Assembly (NCBI RefSeq): GCF_032854445.1
Contig: NC_088301.1
Span: 54,549,187 to 54,613,186 of the forward strand
Length of the DNA: 64,000 bases
Direction of reading: 5' to 3'
Origin: Liolophura sinensis
Taxonomy: Eukaryota; Mollusca; Polyplacophora; Chitonida; Chitonidae
Position 1 is the first letter of the stretch. Every line of letters starts with the position of its first letter. Shown in pieces: positions 22,336 to 34,404 of the stretch. The position numbers were made by a program, and so were the translations under genes. Under the pieces are notes generated by a model that had not been told where the DNA came from, made no database searches, and saw only the letters and a program-made list of their open reading frames with translations.

Positions 22336-23733
22336 GTATAATTCCTTAAACCACTATAGGCCTCTACTATATTTCTACATACATACACCTAGGATGAAGA
22401 AACAACTGCCTGCATTTTATAAATAACTGTAATAAGTAATCAGAATAAGGCGTATGATAAGCTGGGTAATATGGCATACCTTGGAATGGCTGTGGGTGGT
22501 CATATTCCCCCCAGGTGCATATTTTTGGTTCAGATGGCCATGACAAATACAACGACCATAACCCATTATTCTGCACAGTTACACCGTGAGATTGTCTGCC
22601 TGCACTATAACCTAGCACAAATGTGTTCATAGTTTAGAGAACTTGAAGGATGCCGCTAACATCATAAGAAAAAAGGTCATTTTTTTTTCTAAAATTGGTA
22701 TATTACCCGAGGGTACATAACTCACTTTACTCTAGAATTACTCGCACTCACGCCCATGTTGGATGACTTACACATGAAATCCCTTTGTTACAGATCTAAT
22801 ATGGCCGCAAAAGCAAGCCACTGATAGTCTGGTATATGCATTAGATTTGACTGTGTAAAACGAAAATATTTCACTACATACACTGAAGGACAAACACACA
22901 GTGAATATTGATTCGACTGTTGTATTTCAAGCATATATTCATTGATTTAATTCAAAATGTATACTTTAGAGACTAACAACCTTTTCAGCATGTTCAGAGA
23001 CAGTGCAAGTTCAAAAGCGGAGTAATATAAATTGCAAACTGCATATTTATGAGATTCAGATGTATACATCTAAGACACACGTTCTTGCCATGTAACAACG
23101 TATTCAAAATTCATAATTATGACACAAGGTACACTCCAAAGCCATTTATACTCACCCGTCGTCTACATAGCTATCATCAGACTGACTTTCGTCGTTTGCT
23201 GTACTTCACATTCGGGACAATTTGAAGATAGAACCCTCGGACGGCGTAATCGTCATCTTTGGTAGCGTCTACCAACGCTCATGCTATCCCTGGAGATAAC
23301 AAATCTCGGAATTAGAACAAACATCGATAATAATACCAATAATATATAATCATGCGTTCAAATCCAGCTTTAGAAAGTTACAAAAAAGGTTTCACACCAG
23401 TGTGTTCACCAGGCCCTATGAGTGGGGTGCGATAGTTTCTCCAGTCTGTGTCTGTTTTAAATCCCACAAACCCAACCGCCGTTCTACGAAAACCCATTCT
23501 TTTATGTAAAAAATCATGGGAAGATAAGCTCATAATACAGTTTATTTGGGTCTCTAAGCTTTTCGCCGGTCGCTATTATCCATAGTACTTGATAGACAAA
23601 GTCATTTCCCTGAAAAAGAAGAAGACACAATGTGTGCCCACACTGTGGTTGATAACAATACCTGCGTTCAACTTTTCGTTTTAGAGATCATGGCCAATTT
23701 GTTTAAGATTATTGGAGTCATTTATATTGCAAT

Positions 23734-23945
23734 ATTTATTTATTTGAATGGTGTTTTACGCCGTACTTCACTTTATACCACGGCGGTCAGCATTATGGTA
23801 GAAGGGAACCCACGACCATTTGCAGGTTGCTGACAGACCTTCCCACGTACGGCCGGAGAGGAATCCAGCATGAGCTGGACTTTAACTCACGGCCACCGCA
23901 TCACGCTGCGGTAGCGCGCTAACCACCTGAACCACCGAGGTCCCT
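23734..23945 (-). repeat. tRNA-derived SINE, near full length
   Basis: The minus strand reads GGGACCTCGGTGGTTCAGGT at the head, GTACGTGGGAAGGTCTG in the body and ATTCAAATAAATAAATA at the 3' end, as in the copy at 844-1088. A bulge near 23770 separates the ACGGCG and CACCATAATGCTG blocks from the consensus. Confidence 0.85.
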
Positions 23946-24351
23946 ATGTTGCAAAGTGTTATGGATATGTAATCTAACATGTAAATTACAAGTTAGAGTT
24001 TATATCTAACTTGTATGAAATTTGCACACAGTAAAGCAGGTCGCGTATGCATAACCTTACTGTTACTTTCTGAACTTGATCTACATGTTAAGGTCATAGC
24101 GCATGTATCTCCATTACCTTGTAACAGCTTATTGTCGATTTGTATTTAGTGCATCGCACAGTAAACTTTTTGTGATAGGCCTGAATCATGAACATTTCTT
24201 TCGCCAATAATTTAAAATTTAATTCCTATATGTCTTGTGAAATATATATTTCTTTGCCGTGAAACCCTCACCAACATGCATATACTTTTAACATTTAAAA
24301 GAAAGACTTCACACGCCTTAATAGTATACCCGGTTCCCTCTATTTCTGTAG

Positions 24352-25106
24352 ATTTTAGACCGGATTTGGTTGATGACTATACAAATAGTACTTATCAAAC
24401 ACATCTTTGCTCACGTGCCCATGCAGCTGGATTGCTGCCGATAAAGAAAATTTACGCAGAAGCAAAGGTGGGCTTGTATATAATGATTCAGGTTTATCAA
24501 GGTTGACACATGGGTTTAGACCAGTGATTCATGGTCCATTTTGTAAGTATAATATTTACTACTCTTGTTCGTCTCAACATTGTATTTGTGAGCGTTCAAA
24601 ATTCTTAACATTTTTTTGTAAAATGCAAACATGCATATGTACTTATTTATAGGCCCTGTGCTTTAGATGATTTGCAATCTACGTTGAATCTCTAACAAAT
24701 GAATTTTATGGCCCAGTGCACATTGTGAATGGCACTTACCATGCGAATTATTTGTTAGAGAAAGGATAATGGCTGCGAATGCATGTCACATTTACACTTT
24801 TGGGTTGTAGATGAAACTGCATGAAGACATGAACAATCACACGAAGTATTTCAGTATAATAAATGGGTTTTAAATAATCCTGGTTACTACTCGAGAATTT
24901 CTTTCAAAATCTTGAACGTAATAGCCCTTTTATTTTCCCCAAAATCTGTCCAAGATCTGAATGTAAAACACTGAATGTAGCCGCTCATGAAATGCATATC
25001 TGACTTGTATGTATATGTAAATGTGCATTTTCACCTGTATTTTCAGGCATCTCCACAGAATCATTTATCCTTAAGTATCGAGGACAGTGAAGGAGGCGGT
25101 CGATAA
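24352..25106 (+). CDS. Possible last two exons of a plus-strand gene (partial)
   Basis: Exon 24352-24467 follows a strong acceptor (CCCTCTATTTCTGTAG) and ends AGCAAAG|GTGGGC. Exon 25047-25106 follows CACCTGTATTTTCAG and ends with TAA. They join in phase 0. The product part is DFRPDLVDDYTNSTYQ, then LLPIKKIYAEAK, then ASPQNHLSLSIEDSEGGGR and stop. I recognise no family and found no convincing upstream exon, so this could be chance; two strong acceptors and a shared frame are the only support. It would lie antiparallel inside the region spanned by the minus-strand membrane-protein gene. Confidence 0.35.
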
Positions 25107-25536
25107 ATACATATTTAATAACAACTAAGGCAAAGGTCTTGTCATAATGACGATGTCCTATTATAATAGCAACGAGGAAAACCCAAACATGTAATGAAAC
25201 AAAATGTATACGTATATAACAACAGGCCGTTACATTATAGCAGTTAAACGGGTGTTGATAATAATGTCAAAATAGCAAAACATCACCATTTGTATGCCTA
25301 TGAAAACAAACGCTAGTACAGCTGTATATAAAGCACTATAGCTACGATTTCGGACAAACGCACGGCGAATGTATTTATAGTATAAATCTATATGCGAACT
25401 GCCAGTTATCAATGTATAAGAGTGGTATGTATTCCTATATCGTAAAACAGGCGTACTTCATTAGACAGGTTTGCGGAAGTATGCAAACGTGATCAAATAA
25501 TGTCGAGCATATGCGTTAAGATTATAATATGACTAC

Positions 25537-25537
<1 letters not shown>

Positions 25538-25588
<51 letters not shown>

Positions 25589-25592
25589 TATA
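25538..25592. repeat. (TA)n microsatellite
   Basis: About 24 TA units with one AAA break near the end. Confidence 0.95.
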
Positions 25593-25899
25593 ATTGCGTT
25601 TTTTAAACTCTGTCAGACGCCTTCCGATCACATTGTAGATAAAGGTTTAGCAGCTACACGTTTAGTTCACAAGATAAATGTAATACAGTTATCTTCGTCT
25701 CCGTGAAAGTTAATGGAGATGAGATTTATGTATGCAACAGTGTAAACCCGATCCATCTTTATATATTTACATATATGCGTAAAATAAAGAACTGTTGTAG
25801 GCACTTATTGGCCCTATGTAGATAATATATACTGTTACACCGGGTATTTTAAACCCATGCGAGATATACAGAATACTGAAGTAAGAACTGTTTTCTTAC

Positions 25900-27141
25900 C
25901 TGTCAGAAAACAACACAAATATTGATTCGTGTATCCAGCCCAGTTTACTGGCAGAAGTGCGGTTTGAGTCAGCACACAGATATATGGCGCTGAGATACTG
26001 TCACTTTCTATAACACAGCACTAACGTTTTGTTAGTCACATAAATGTCTATGAGTCCATTTCCCGTCTAGAAACGAGAGCTACTATCCTTTATCATGCAC
26101 CTGTTGGTGCACTGCATGTCGGGCAGGTTTAAACACGTAATCCGCTTGGCGAGTTACATCTCGTCCAGTCAACCGTTGCATTCAGCATACAGACCAGACT
26201 CGACTACCTGCGGTGCTATACTTACAGTTGTTTTCACACTGTCAAGATCACTGGTCGTAAGTGGACAGTGTCCATTCAATGTTAGGACAGACCACATGTA
26301 AAGGGTATATACAGATACCAGTGACTACGAAACCGGACAATTTATAAGGAAATCCGCATGTTAAATATAAAAGTGTACAGATATTCATGGGAAAGTGAAC
26401 CCGGATGACCGTTAACAACACTGCCTATACTAACTAGCCTGCAATTAAAGATAGCCAGCTCTTTCGGACAATGACAGTCTGTCATATAACCTACACATTC
26501 TCACAGATGTATAATCCAGTGTTTTATTGGTGCTGATGTGGTCTGTTTGGTGGCTGCTAGGAAGCCAAAGCAGACATGCGCGCCGCTCACAATGGCATCC
26601 ATATGTGGTGATATATGGGAATAATAGAGACTTAATTGTTTCTACAAATTGAACAGAATTAATTAATTGTGTACATAAATTGAGCGAAAGGGCCCATGAC
26701 TTAGTTTTGACGTTCAGTGTAAATCTATGCAGCGCAGTCTTTTTTTTTTTTTTTTTTTTTTCATGCACGGTATTTTTGTTTTTACAATCATAACCTTTAT
26801 ACTGTGACCAAATCTATATAAAATCGGAGGACTTTTTCCATTTTCCTTGTGACTTTTACGGATAAGACAAACAGTTGATAACAATATCTACACGTCCGAT
26901 TTCAATATTTACGCTCGTTGTTATATGTACCTAGGCACATGCAAGCATGTACTTACCTGTTTGTGGCGTACGTTTTCGCTAAGAAAGGGCAACAAACTGC
27001 ATGGAGGGAACTGACGGAACTTGATCGCTTCAACTGTATGATACTGAGACAATCAAGCGCGATACACACCGATGCCTGTGTATAAATAGCTGTGCACCAA
27101 GAACTTCGCTTATCTACATGTGCAGTCAAAACACATGCCAT
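25900..27141 (-). other. Two strong minus-strand splice donors; candidate 5' exons
   Basis: CTGACAG|GTAAGAAAA (exon end 25900) and AAACAG|GTAAGTACATG (exon end 26957) are near-perfect donors on the minus strand. Both are preceded by open but motif-free sequence. They could be non-coding first exons of the gene whose last exons lie at 17908-19360. No transcript evidence is available, so the link is inference. Confidence 0.35.
26739..26762. repeat. Poly(T) tract
   Basis: A run of more than 20 T. No retrocopy was found on the side where it would be a tail. Confidence 0.9.
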
Positions 27142-30060
27142 GCTGTAGTGTGGTAGACACTAAAGGTGAAGTAAAAATAGGAAAAATCGTAGAAAGATTC
27201 CCTCATTATTAGAGTATGTACCTAACAAAGATTCCTCTCCTGTATTGAGCCCGTGCAAGAAGCGTCCTCGTACGGACAAATCAAGTTACAAAATCACCCA
27301 TGTATATATTAGATACTTTGTCAGATACTTGCTGGTAAACCACACTGTATTATACATGTGGGCGATTGTGAAGTATGTCATCGAACCCCTAGTACAGACG
27401 TATACTTACATCATCTACATAACCAACATGCACGGCAACAAATGTTTTCACTAAAGATATACGCACATGTGGCACGTCATGTCTTTTCACCGATATAGCT
27501 ATAAATATGTTTGCTCCACACACTGCATACCAGTTGTAACCAACCTGTTTTTCCTAAATCTGACTGACAGCCGACTAAAGTTGACTATAGTTAACGTGTT
27601 AACGGCTTGAACAACTAACAGAAAACTTGCTGGGAATGGTTAAGTATAGGCGTATGTCTGTGCTGTACAATATTATACACAATTAGCATGTTGGCTGAAG
27701 ATGTATGCTTGGATATGTATGCCTTGGTTGTCGGAATCACTTGTACAAGCCCGCCGTCACGCCTTTGCTGACTGTATACTTTTTTCAACACTATACACGC
27801 AGTCTTTGATCATGTGGGAAAGTCAGCGATAGCTCACTACGATACGGGTCAAAGGCTACCAAATGGTGCGTTAATCTACAATTAATCCCTTGCGTGCTCC
27901 ACAAGAATAATGGCTAGAGAGCGCCTTGTTTTAAGTGTTTAACTCACAGTGTCCAACAGGCCTATTAAGTTACATTCTCTTTGGGAAGTGCTCTTTGATA
28001 TAGACCTACATCAGCTGGAGCACGCTGAGTATAGGGCCTTCCTGTCTCTCATTTTCTCGGATTACTTTGGGCTGGTCAAGCCGTTTGTGACCTGTCATTA
28101 AATTTCACAACATAAATAAGCTGCCAGCCTTTACAACTCTCCGGTTTCCACTATGCGCAGGTACGTGCATGCCTAAAGATCCTCCAACCCGCATGCCCCT
28201 TAGTTGTCCAAAAGTCACAGAAAACCCCAAACAAATGGCATTCAAGAACGTTTATGTCCCCTTTCCCATGTCAAGCTACTAAGTAACAATCTTTTCCAAG
28301 TGTGACGGACACATTTGCACACCATATTATCGTAGAGCAGATGACCTCCAGCGAGAACCTTAGACTGCACAAGCGTATAATGTCACCGGCATCTGTAAAG
28401 TTATGCAACGACCTTTTTCACGCGTGATATAAATCGAGATACGCTCACGATATTGGTGGAAGACAAGGAGTCTTCAACAAACGTTAGTTAGAATACTCTT
28501 GCGCAGTATTTTTTAACATTTTTTCAGCCATATAACGACGAAGGAATCCTTAGAGTGTATGTAATGTGCCTCCTTGTTGCAGGACGGATTTCCATCGCTC
28601 TTTTAACTAGTGCTGCTTCACTGAGACGCCCCGCCCAAGCCATTATACTGATACGGGTGAACCAGTCGTTGCACTATCCGCGTCATGCTGAACGCCAAGC
28701 GAGGAAGTTAACAAACGTTAGACATCGAAATCGAAAATATATTGTCGCCAACCGCAAATTTTCTTTGCTACATGCGGTGCACACGCGTAATGACAGCGCA
28801 TATACTGAAACTTGAGTTTTGCTACACGAGGTGCACACACATGCGCGTCTGATGACAGCATTCATATTGAAACTTGTCACACATCGTGCGCGATGGTAGG
28901 CTTGTACTAGAGAATGTACAAAGGTAAAGCTTTTAATCATGTGTACCCGAAGTCATTTTCCATGACATTGCATCTATGCTCTTCTCCATGCAGGTGCTGC
29001 GCTGTGGTATAGAGGAGTGTATGTACTACTTAAAGTACATATTTTTGTAAAGCGATATCTTGTGTTTTTGAAACTGCAGTCGATGCTGAAACTGAAAACT
29101 TAATATACTTAAAAGTGGTAATAAATTAACGTTAAATTCGACAACTTACCCTTTCCAAGGCGTTAAAGGTCAAGCAGCAATATTTCTTCTTTCCCCCGAT
29201 TTATTAAAAGATAGTTTCGTGAACCAACATGATACTTTGGAAAAATTTACAACACTACGCGTTGATAAATACAGTAATTTGGTTCACGTAATCATATTTT
29301 TATTATGATGGAAACTGTGCAAAGAGTAATTGTACTATGGATTCAAGTATGTTTTTTCCGGTTTTTAAGCATATATACATCACCAGCGATGAACGATTTT
29401 TGATTTAGCTGCAAGCTAAATGAATGAAAGCATTTAGCTTTCACGCATAAACAGAGGTCGTCTTCAAATATAGGCTTGATGATGATTTTCAAAATGCTGG
29501 TGTCCCCATTACCGCTTTCAAAATCAGTTCATATAAGCATAGGCCTATGCTTACATCATTAATTTAATAGTGTGCGTCGAATCGTCCTACGTTTCGATAC
29601 AGTAAAGACTATAGTTATATTAAGGGACAGTAGTCCCAAATAATAGCTGATGATGTGTGTGCATAGACTGTGTTCAAGGGGAACAACTCTTGTGCACTGT
29701 GTGGAATTATCTGCCCCTGCTAGATAATTACATCACGGATATTATGCTACAGCCATGGGTGGATTTGGACAAAGGAAATTAAGAGACACGTAAATGTATG
29801 GGCAGTTACTCTAAGATTTTTGAAGGAAAACGTCACTAAGAAACCTCACTATTTTATGGTAATGATAAACAGAAACAGAGCTTTACTTGTGTAAGACATA
29901 TATTATGTACGTATACATATGCATGTAGTTGATTGTGTTTTCACGACAAACAGCTTATTGTCTGTTCATGTGTGTTTACAGATGTAAAACAGAATTTGAA
30001 CCTGACGTTTAATCATGCAGCCGTCAGTTACTGCATTCAATCAGCTGAGTATAAAACGAA
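27142..30060. other. No gene recognised
   Basis: Bases 28766-28895 hold a two-copy degenerate duplication (TTTGCTACATGCGGTGCACA and TTTGCTACACGAGGTGCACA, each followed by GACAGC and TGAAACTTG). A short piece near 28685-28705 (TGCTGAACGCCAAGCGAGG) matches the SINE fragment at 31155. The rest is unclassified. Confidence 0.45.
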
Positions 30061-30078
30061 TCAGGAGCATTCAGCTAA

Positions 30079-30080
<2 letters not shown>

Positions 30081-30122
<42 letters not shown>
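30081..30122. repeat. (AT)n microsatellite
   Basis: About 21 AT units between TCAGCTAAGT and ACTTAATGC. Confidence 0.95.
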
Positions 30123-30124
<2 letters not shown>

Positions 30125-31150
30125 TTAATGCTTGAATTAAGTCATATTTTATTTTTAAGATTTTAGCCAAATTCAGCGCCAAGTCAAAGTGAAACATTCA
30201 CAGATATAGTTCGTATTTAATACACCTATACGCAATTATTTTTGGGCTAAGTACAAAATTGAAGACTTAACTTACAGCTAAATTTGGTATTAGGTCTTAA
30301 AACAGTTTACAACAGATCTTTAAGCATTTACCGCGTACACATGTCATTTCCAAAGAAACCAAGAACAAACGCCATAGGCCGATACTAAAGATATGTAGCA
30401 TTATAACTCGGTATAAAATTTTAATTACATTCTGGATGTCACAGAAGCTATAGGTACGATAAAAAATGTGGTACGCCGCTTTGCGAAACTGGGCCCTGAG
30501 CCCTAGCTCTGTAAATAACCCCTCCAGTCGACTTTTACTGCTGACACAACAGCAACTGAATCCGCTGAGCGATATGCTAGAGAAGAGAATTACTAATTAG
30601 GTTTACTCAGCTAAGTGAAAACATCTCATAAGCTGAAACGCACAATGTTATTGGATAATTGAAGACTGGATATTTAAGCCAGGAGCGCGTTATAGTGTTA
30701 GGAACGAGTTATTGATAAATTCATGTTGTAGTCGCATTGCTCTTTATTGGTTTTAACGTATAGCATTTTCGACTTTGGACATTTTATCGAGGTCTGGTCG
30801 GAGCTATTATGTAGTTCCCAATTTACCCGAGAAAACCAACAAGAATCATATGTTAATAATGGTTAATACAGGCACATAGAGTAGGATTGTTGACCCGCAT
30901 TGATTACCCATCTTATAGGCCTATGATCCGCATGGACAGATGAACATTTCGGTATATATCAGAGAAGCAGTCTGGTTTCCGAAAATCAATGAATGTACTA
31001 TGGATACTATTTTTGTCTTGCATGCAATTAAGCAATTATTTCTCATTTACTGAAATCTGCTAAAAAAGTTAATTTAAGCCTTTGATTTAGTTTACAAATT
31101 AAGGGATTTGACTATATACATGGGTCCAGCTAGTCATGTTTCCTTGATCA
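30123..31150. other. No gene recognised
   Basis: Intergenic sequence without coding, repeat or RNA signal that I could support. Confidence 0.4.
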
Positions 31151-31154
31151 AACC

Positions 31155-31268
31155 CCTCAGTGCTGAACGCCAAGCGAGGTAGCAACAAGTACCACGTTCA
31201 AGGTCTTTGGTATGACCCGACCCAGGTTTGATTCCAAGTCTTTCGACTTCGAGGCGCTCTAACTATTA
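31155..31268 (-). repeat. tRNA-derived SINE fragment, second family
   Basis: On the minus strand: GTTAGAGCGCCTCGAAGTCG, then a B-box-like GAATCAAACCTGGGTCGG, then GTCATACCAAAGACCTTGAA and CCTCGCTTGGCGTTCAGCA. This matches the family of the full-length copy at 45624-45943. Its 3' half is missing. Confidence 0.75.
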
Positions 31269-31319
31269 CAGGGAAACAGAACCGGTTAACGTTAATTACA
31301 CATCTAGCTTTTTGATAAA

Positions 31320-31402
31320 GATTTATTTATTTGATTATTTATTTATTTATTATGTTGGGAGAAACCGGACAGAAACCCACGGCCATCCGTGGCCGTGGGT
31401 GT
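31320..31402 (-). repeat. SINE 3'-tail piece with a perfect 10-bp hairpin
   Basis: (TTTA)n followed by GGGAGAAACCGG and AGAAACCCACGGCCATC is the complement of the 3' half of the main SINE family. It ends in ACCCACGGCC, ATCCGT, GGCCGTGGGT (31375-31400), a perfect inverted repeat probably made at the insertion or truncation point. Confidence 0.6.
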
Positions 31403-31504
31403 AATTGTGTAATTGCGTGTGTATGTAATTCTAACTATACAAAATAGCTGATACTGCAGGACCTGTGTATACGTACTTTGCAAATATACATATAAGAGAA
31501 TATT

Positions 31505-31667
31505 TCGTGGGAAGGTCTGTCAGAAACCTGCTGATATTCCCCAGTCGTGGGTATTCCCCTGGCTTTGGCCGGTTTCCTCCCACCATAACGCTGGCCACCG
31601 TCAGTGAAATATTCTTGAGTACGGCGTAAAACACAAATCAAATAAATAAATAAATAGGTAAATAAAT
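31505..31667 (+). repeat. tRNA-derived SINE, 5'-truncated
   Basis: CGTGGGAAGGTCTGTCAGAA through CACCATAACGCTGGCC to TACGGCGTAAAACACAAATC and an AAATA tail match the body and end of the 844-1088 copy. The tRNA-like head is absent. Confidence 0.85.
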
Positions 31668-32943
31668 GTAGGAGCATAAATATGTAGCTTGCCATATACC
31701 GGCCCCTTATTGCAAGTTTCATTTTATTAGGTATACTAAATTGGTTTGAAATCTCCAGGCCAGATATTTCGTCCAATACCCTATTATATATGTATGTTAC
31801 ATATATGATAATTCAGTCAATCCATGCAGTCAGACTCGAATAATGAAACTACACTCGATCGTGATGTATACCTTGGGATTTATATTAGTATCTCTTAGTC
31901 GAAAATACGGTCGAAGAGGCGTACACCCATGCAACCTATATCGACAGAGCAAGATATAAATCTCGTCACTATCAAGTTCGACTGAATAGTTGTAGGCCTA
32001 ATTCATGCTATACATGCAATGCTATACATTCTTTTCTATTTTGTGAGTGAGGTAAATGCGTTACTGTACTAATGTCGACAACTTAACAAAAGGAACGAAT
32101 AAATTTTGACTATCTGGCTATCGGGCCGAGTGCCTGATATATGTCATGGAGCTGTATCTTATATATCTCGTGCATATATACATTGCATGGTCGCCATGTA
32201 TCTGTTTCAGTGTGTAGATATGCACGACATATTAGAATTTCGTTTGCCAAAATCCGCACTTCTTCACACCGACTGAAAACTGTAACGGGCAGATGCATGG
32301 GAACGACCTAAAACTGTTCTACGTAAACAATGGAGTTCAAGATGAATATAACTTTTTAGTTGAAATGTACACATTTTCGGGGTCCTGGAAAGCCATATTT
32401 ACCTGGGCGATTATGAGAGCATCCTGCTGAGACCAAATGTGGTGAATTGTTGAAAACTGACAACGTACAATTGCTTAGAAGTGTAGGCTATCTCTTGATG
32501 TATTGAAAGCCTTTACATTGCACAGTCGTGTTAATTATGACAGATAGTTTTTCTCCCGATGTTTCGATGTTTGCATTTCAAATGTACATGTATGCTGTAC
32601 CAAACCACCTGTCCGCAATTGGTGCATGTAAATTATATTTTATTGTATGCTCATGAGCCATGCAATAAAGTTCATTCATATTATCAGACGAATCACAGAT
32701 TGTTGGTATACTTTTGTCCTTGAATAGGCCGCTATATAAATAGGCATATATGCTTACAGGTTATTTATAAAATCTTTTTCTATTATACAGAAGGATTAGT
32801 CCTAATGTGTTGGTCTATATATGTTGAGGTAAAGATACATGGCCACTGATCTGTCAGGCTGTCGAACTAGCAACACGTACACTCATCTACAACTATAAGG
32901 TACAGGATTACAGGCTTAAATATACACAGTCCAGAATTTTAGG

Positions 32944-32994
32944 GTCTTGTCACAATGTGACTGAAATATTGCCGACGTGACGTTAAGTCATAAT
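32944..32994 (+). repeat. 3' end of a SINE (third type)
   Basis: GTCTTGTCACAATGTGACTG and AATATTGCCGACGTGACGTTAAG form the typical 3' end of an invertebrate SINE; only about 50 bases remain. Surrounding sequence from 31668 to 33840 contains no gene I can support. Confidence 0.4.
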
Positions 32995-33839
32995 CATGTT
33001 TTCAGAAGAAAAAAATGCATGTTCAGACAGTCACAGGCACTAACTTGCTTGACAGAGAAATAAAGGGTAAAAAATACGCATATACTCTCTAAAAACGATT
33101 GTGTAGAAATCTGCACATCCACAGTGACATGTATATCAGCGGTACACACATATATACACGTCATTGTGGATGTGTTATGTGGATGTGTTACATGAATTAC
33201 ACAATTTGTGGACTACTGGTACACAAAATTATGAGGATGTGCATTTTTACCACCAGAACACAGTAGTGTTTAGAGAGCATGCATGTGTGTATAGATCTGT
33301 CGACTGAGGTTACAGGCCTACACAGATGCATTTGGCGAAGTAAGCAGCGATAATAGGTTTTAACAGTGATTATTCCACTGGACGGGGTTTACCGGTAAAG
33401 TCATATTCAGGTCATATTATTGTTTTCCGGGCTTCCTTAAAATGGTCTGATGCCGGTAATATAGCCGATGTATAGGCCTAGGACTATATATGCATGTTGC
33501 TATGTGGCGATTGCATCCTCGTGATGTCAGAATTCATCACATCTAATTCAGGCTTGCATACACCATCTAAGCCCTCACAGGATGTTTAATTTTACAGATC
33601 CACATAGGCCTGTCATTCATTTTCTACTTAATAGGCTATATATAGTCATATTCCTCGAACACGCACGAGTGGACCGTTCACGTACTGCATACTATTTATG
33701 CTGTTTTGGGATTCCTTGTAGGCCTATGTTTTTCCGATGCATGATGCAGTATAGGCCCCTATACATAACATCTTAAGGCTTCAAAGGCCCGGTGCAACAG
33801 AATCATGTACGTGTATGAATGAGAAAACTCGTTGGGCAA

Positions 33840-34067
33840 ATCAATGCACTGAGCACGGGCCGTTAACTGTACGGTACACAGCGCACGCACGTGGTAATAC
33901 CCGATTGCACCCGGTATTGCCCGGGAAACCACTGTAATTCGCACACGCGTGCTTAAGGAGGTGATTTTCTTCTGAGAAAACGTGATTCGCCAGCCGAACA
34001 GCAGCTGAGGTCACTGTGCAGAGGAATCACTTCCTTCGGACTCCGGGAAACAACATGACGGCTGAGT
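33840..34067 (+). promoter_or_regulatory. Probable promoter and 5' leader of the TASOR-like gene
   Basis: Just before the first coding exon the sequence becomes rich in CpG and GC (GCGCACGCACGTGG, ACACGCGTGC, TTCGGACTCCGGG) compared with the AT-rich DNA upstream, as expected for a CpG-type promoter. No TATA box is seen. The transcription start cannot be placed. Confidence 0.45.
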
Positions 34068-34075
34068 ATGGCTAA
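34055..34075 (+). promoter_or_regulatory. Upstream ORF overlapping the main start codon
   Basis: ATG ACG GCT GAG TAT GGC TAA starts 13 bases before the main ATG (34068) in another frame and stops inside it. Both ATGs have A at -3; the main one also has G at +4. An overlapping uORF with a good context normally lowers translation of the main frame and leaves it dependent on leaky scanning. Confidence 0.55.
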
Positions 34076-34404
34076 CTTATTCGAGCTGATGAGCGATACA
34101 CAGCGGTCCTGTGAAGCAGAGATAAAGAAATGCAGCGTAATTTTACGTAGAACATGTGCTATCAGAGAATCTGTGGACAGAGCGTCAGCAGAGCACACAG
34201 AAGCAGTGGGTACGGAGAAAGGTGTGTCTACTTCGAGGGAGTTCTCTGTGACTTCTCAGTGGAACAACCTTAGACTTGATGATGCTCGGACTCGCAGTGA
34301 CCCTATGGAACATATTGGGGCCAACTCTGAAGAACTGACATGGACCGAAGGACCTCAACGGGTTAGTTCTTTCACTATCCCAAAGAAAAGGCGTGAAAAC
34401 AAAG
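34068..34404 (+). CDS. TASOR: TASOR-like exon 1 (start)
   Basis: It begins MANLFELMSDTQRS, is mostly polar and ends in a conserved basic block, SSFTIPKKRRENK, that in the family lies just before the pseudo-PARP domain. The donor is AAAG|GTGAGA, phase 1. The start is the only Met fitting the frame and has a good context (A at -3, G at +4). Confidence 0.75.

Noticed and set aside
22367-22630. Minus-strand 87-codon ORF rich in W, P and Y
   Set aside because: A donor-like CAAG|GTATGCC exists, but there is no good acceptor and no phase agreement with the neighbouring exons.
23155-23290. Minus-strand exon with GG|GTGAGT donor (VDATKDDDYAVRGFY frame)
   Set aside because: The frame that reads well stops before the donor, and the frame reaching the donor has a stop just upstream; no consistent exon could be built.
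28790-28880. Hammerhead ribozyme (CTGATGA followed by GAAA)
   Set aside because: Penelope-like elements can carry such ribozymes, but the bases between CTGATGA and GAAA here do not form a stem II, and the site is not in a PLE copy.
34084-34100. Hammerhead core CTGATGAG in TASOR exon 1
   Set aside because: No GAAA with a compatible stem follows, and the sequence is coding.
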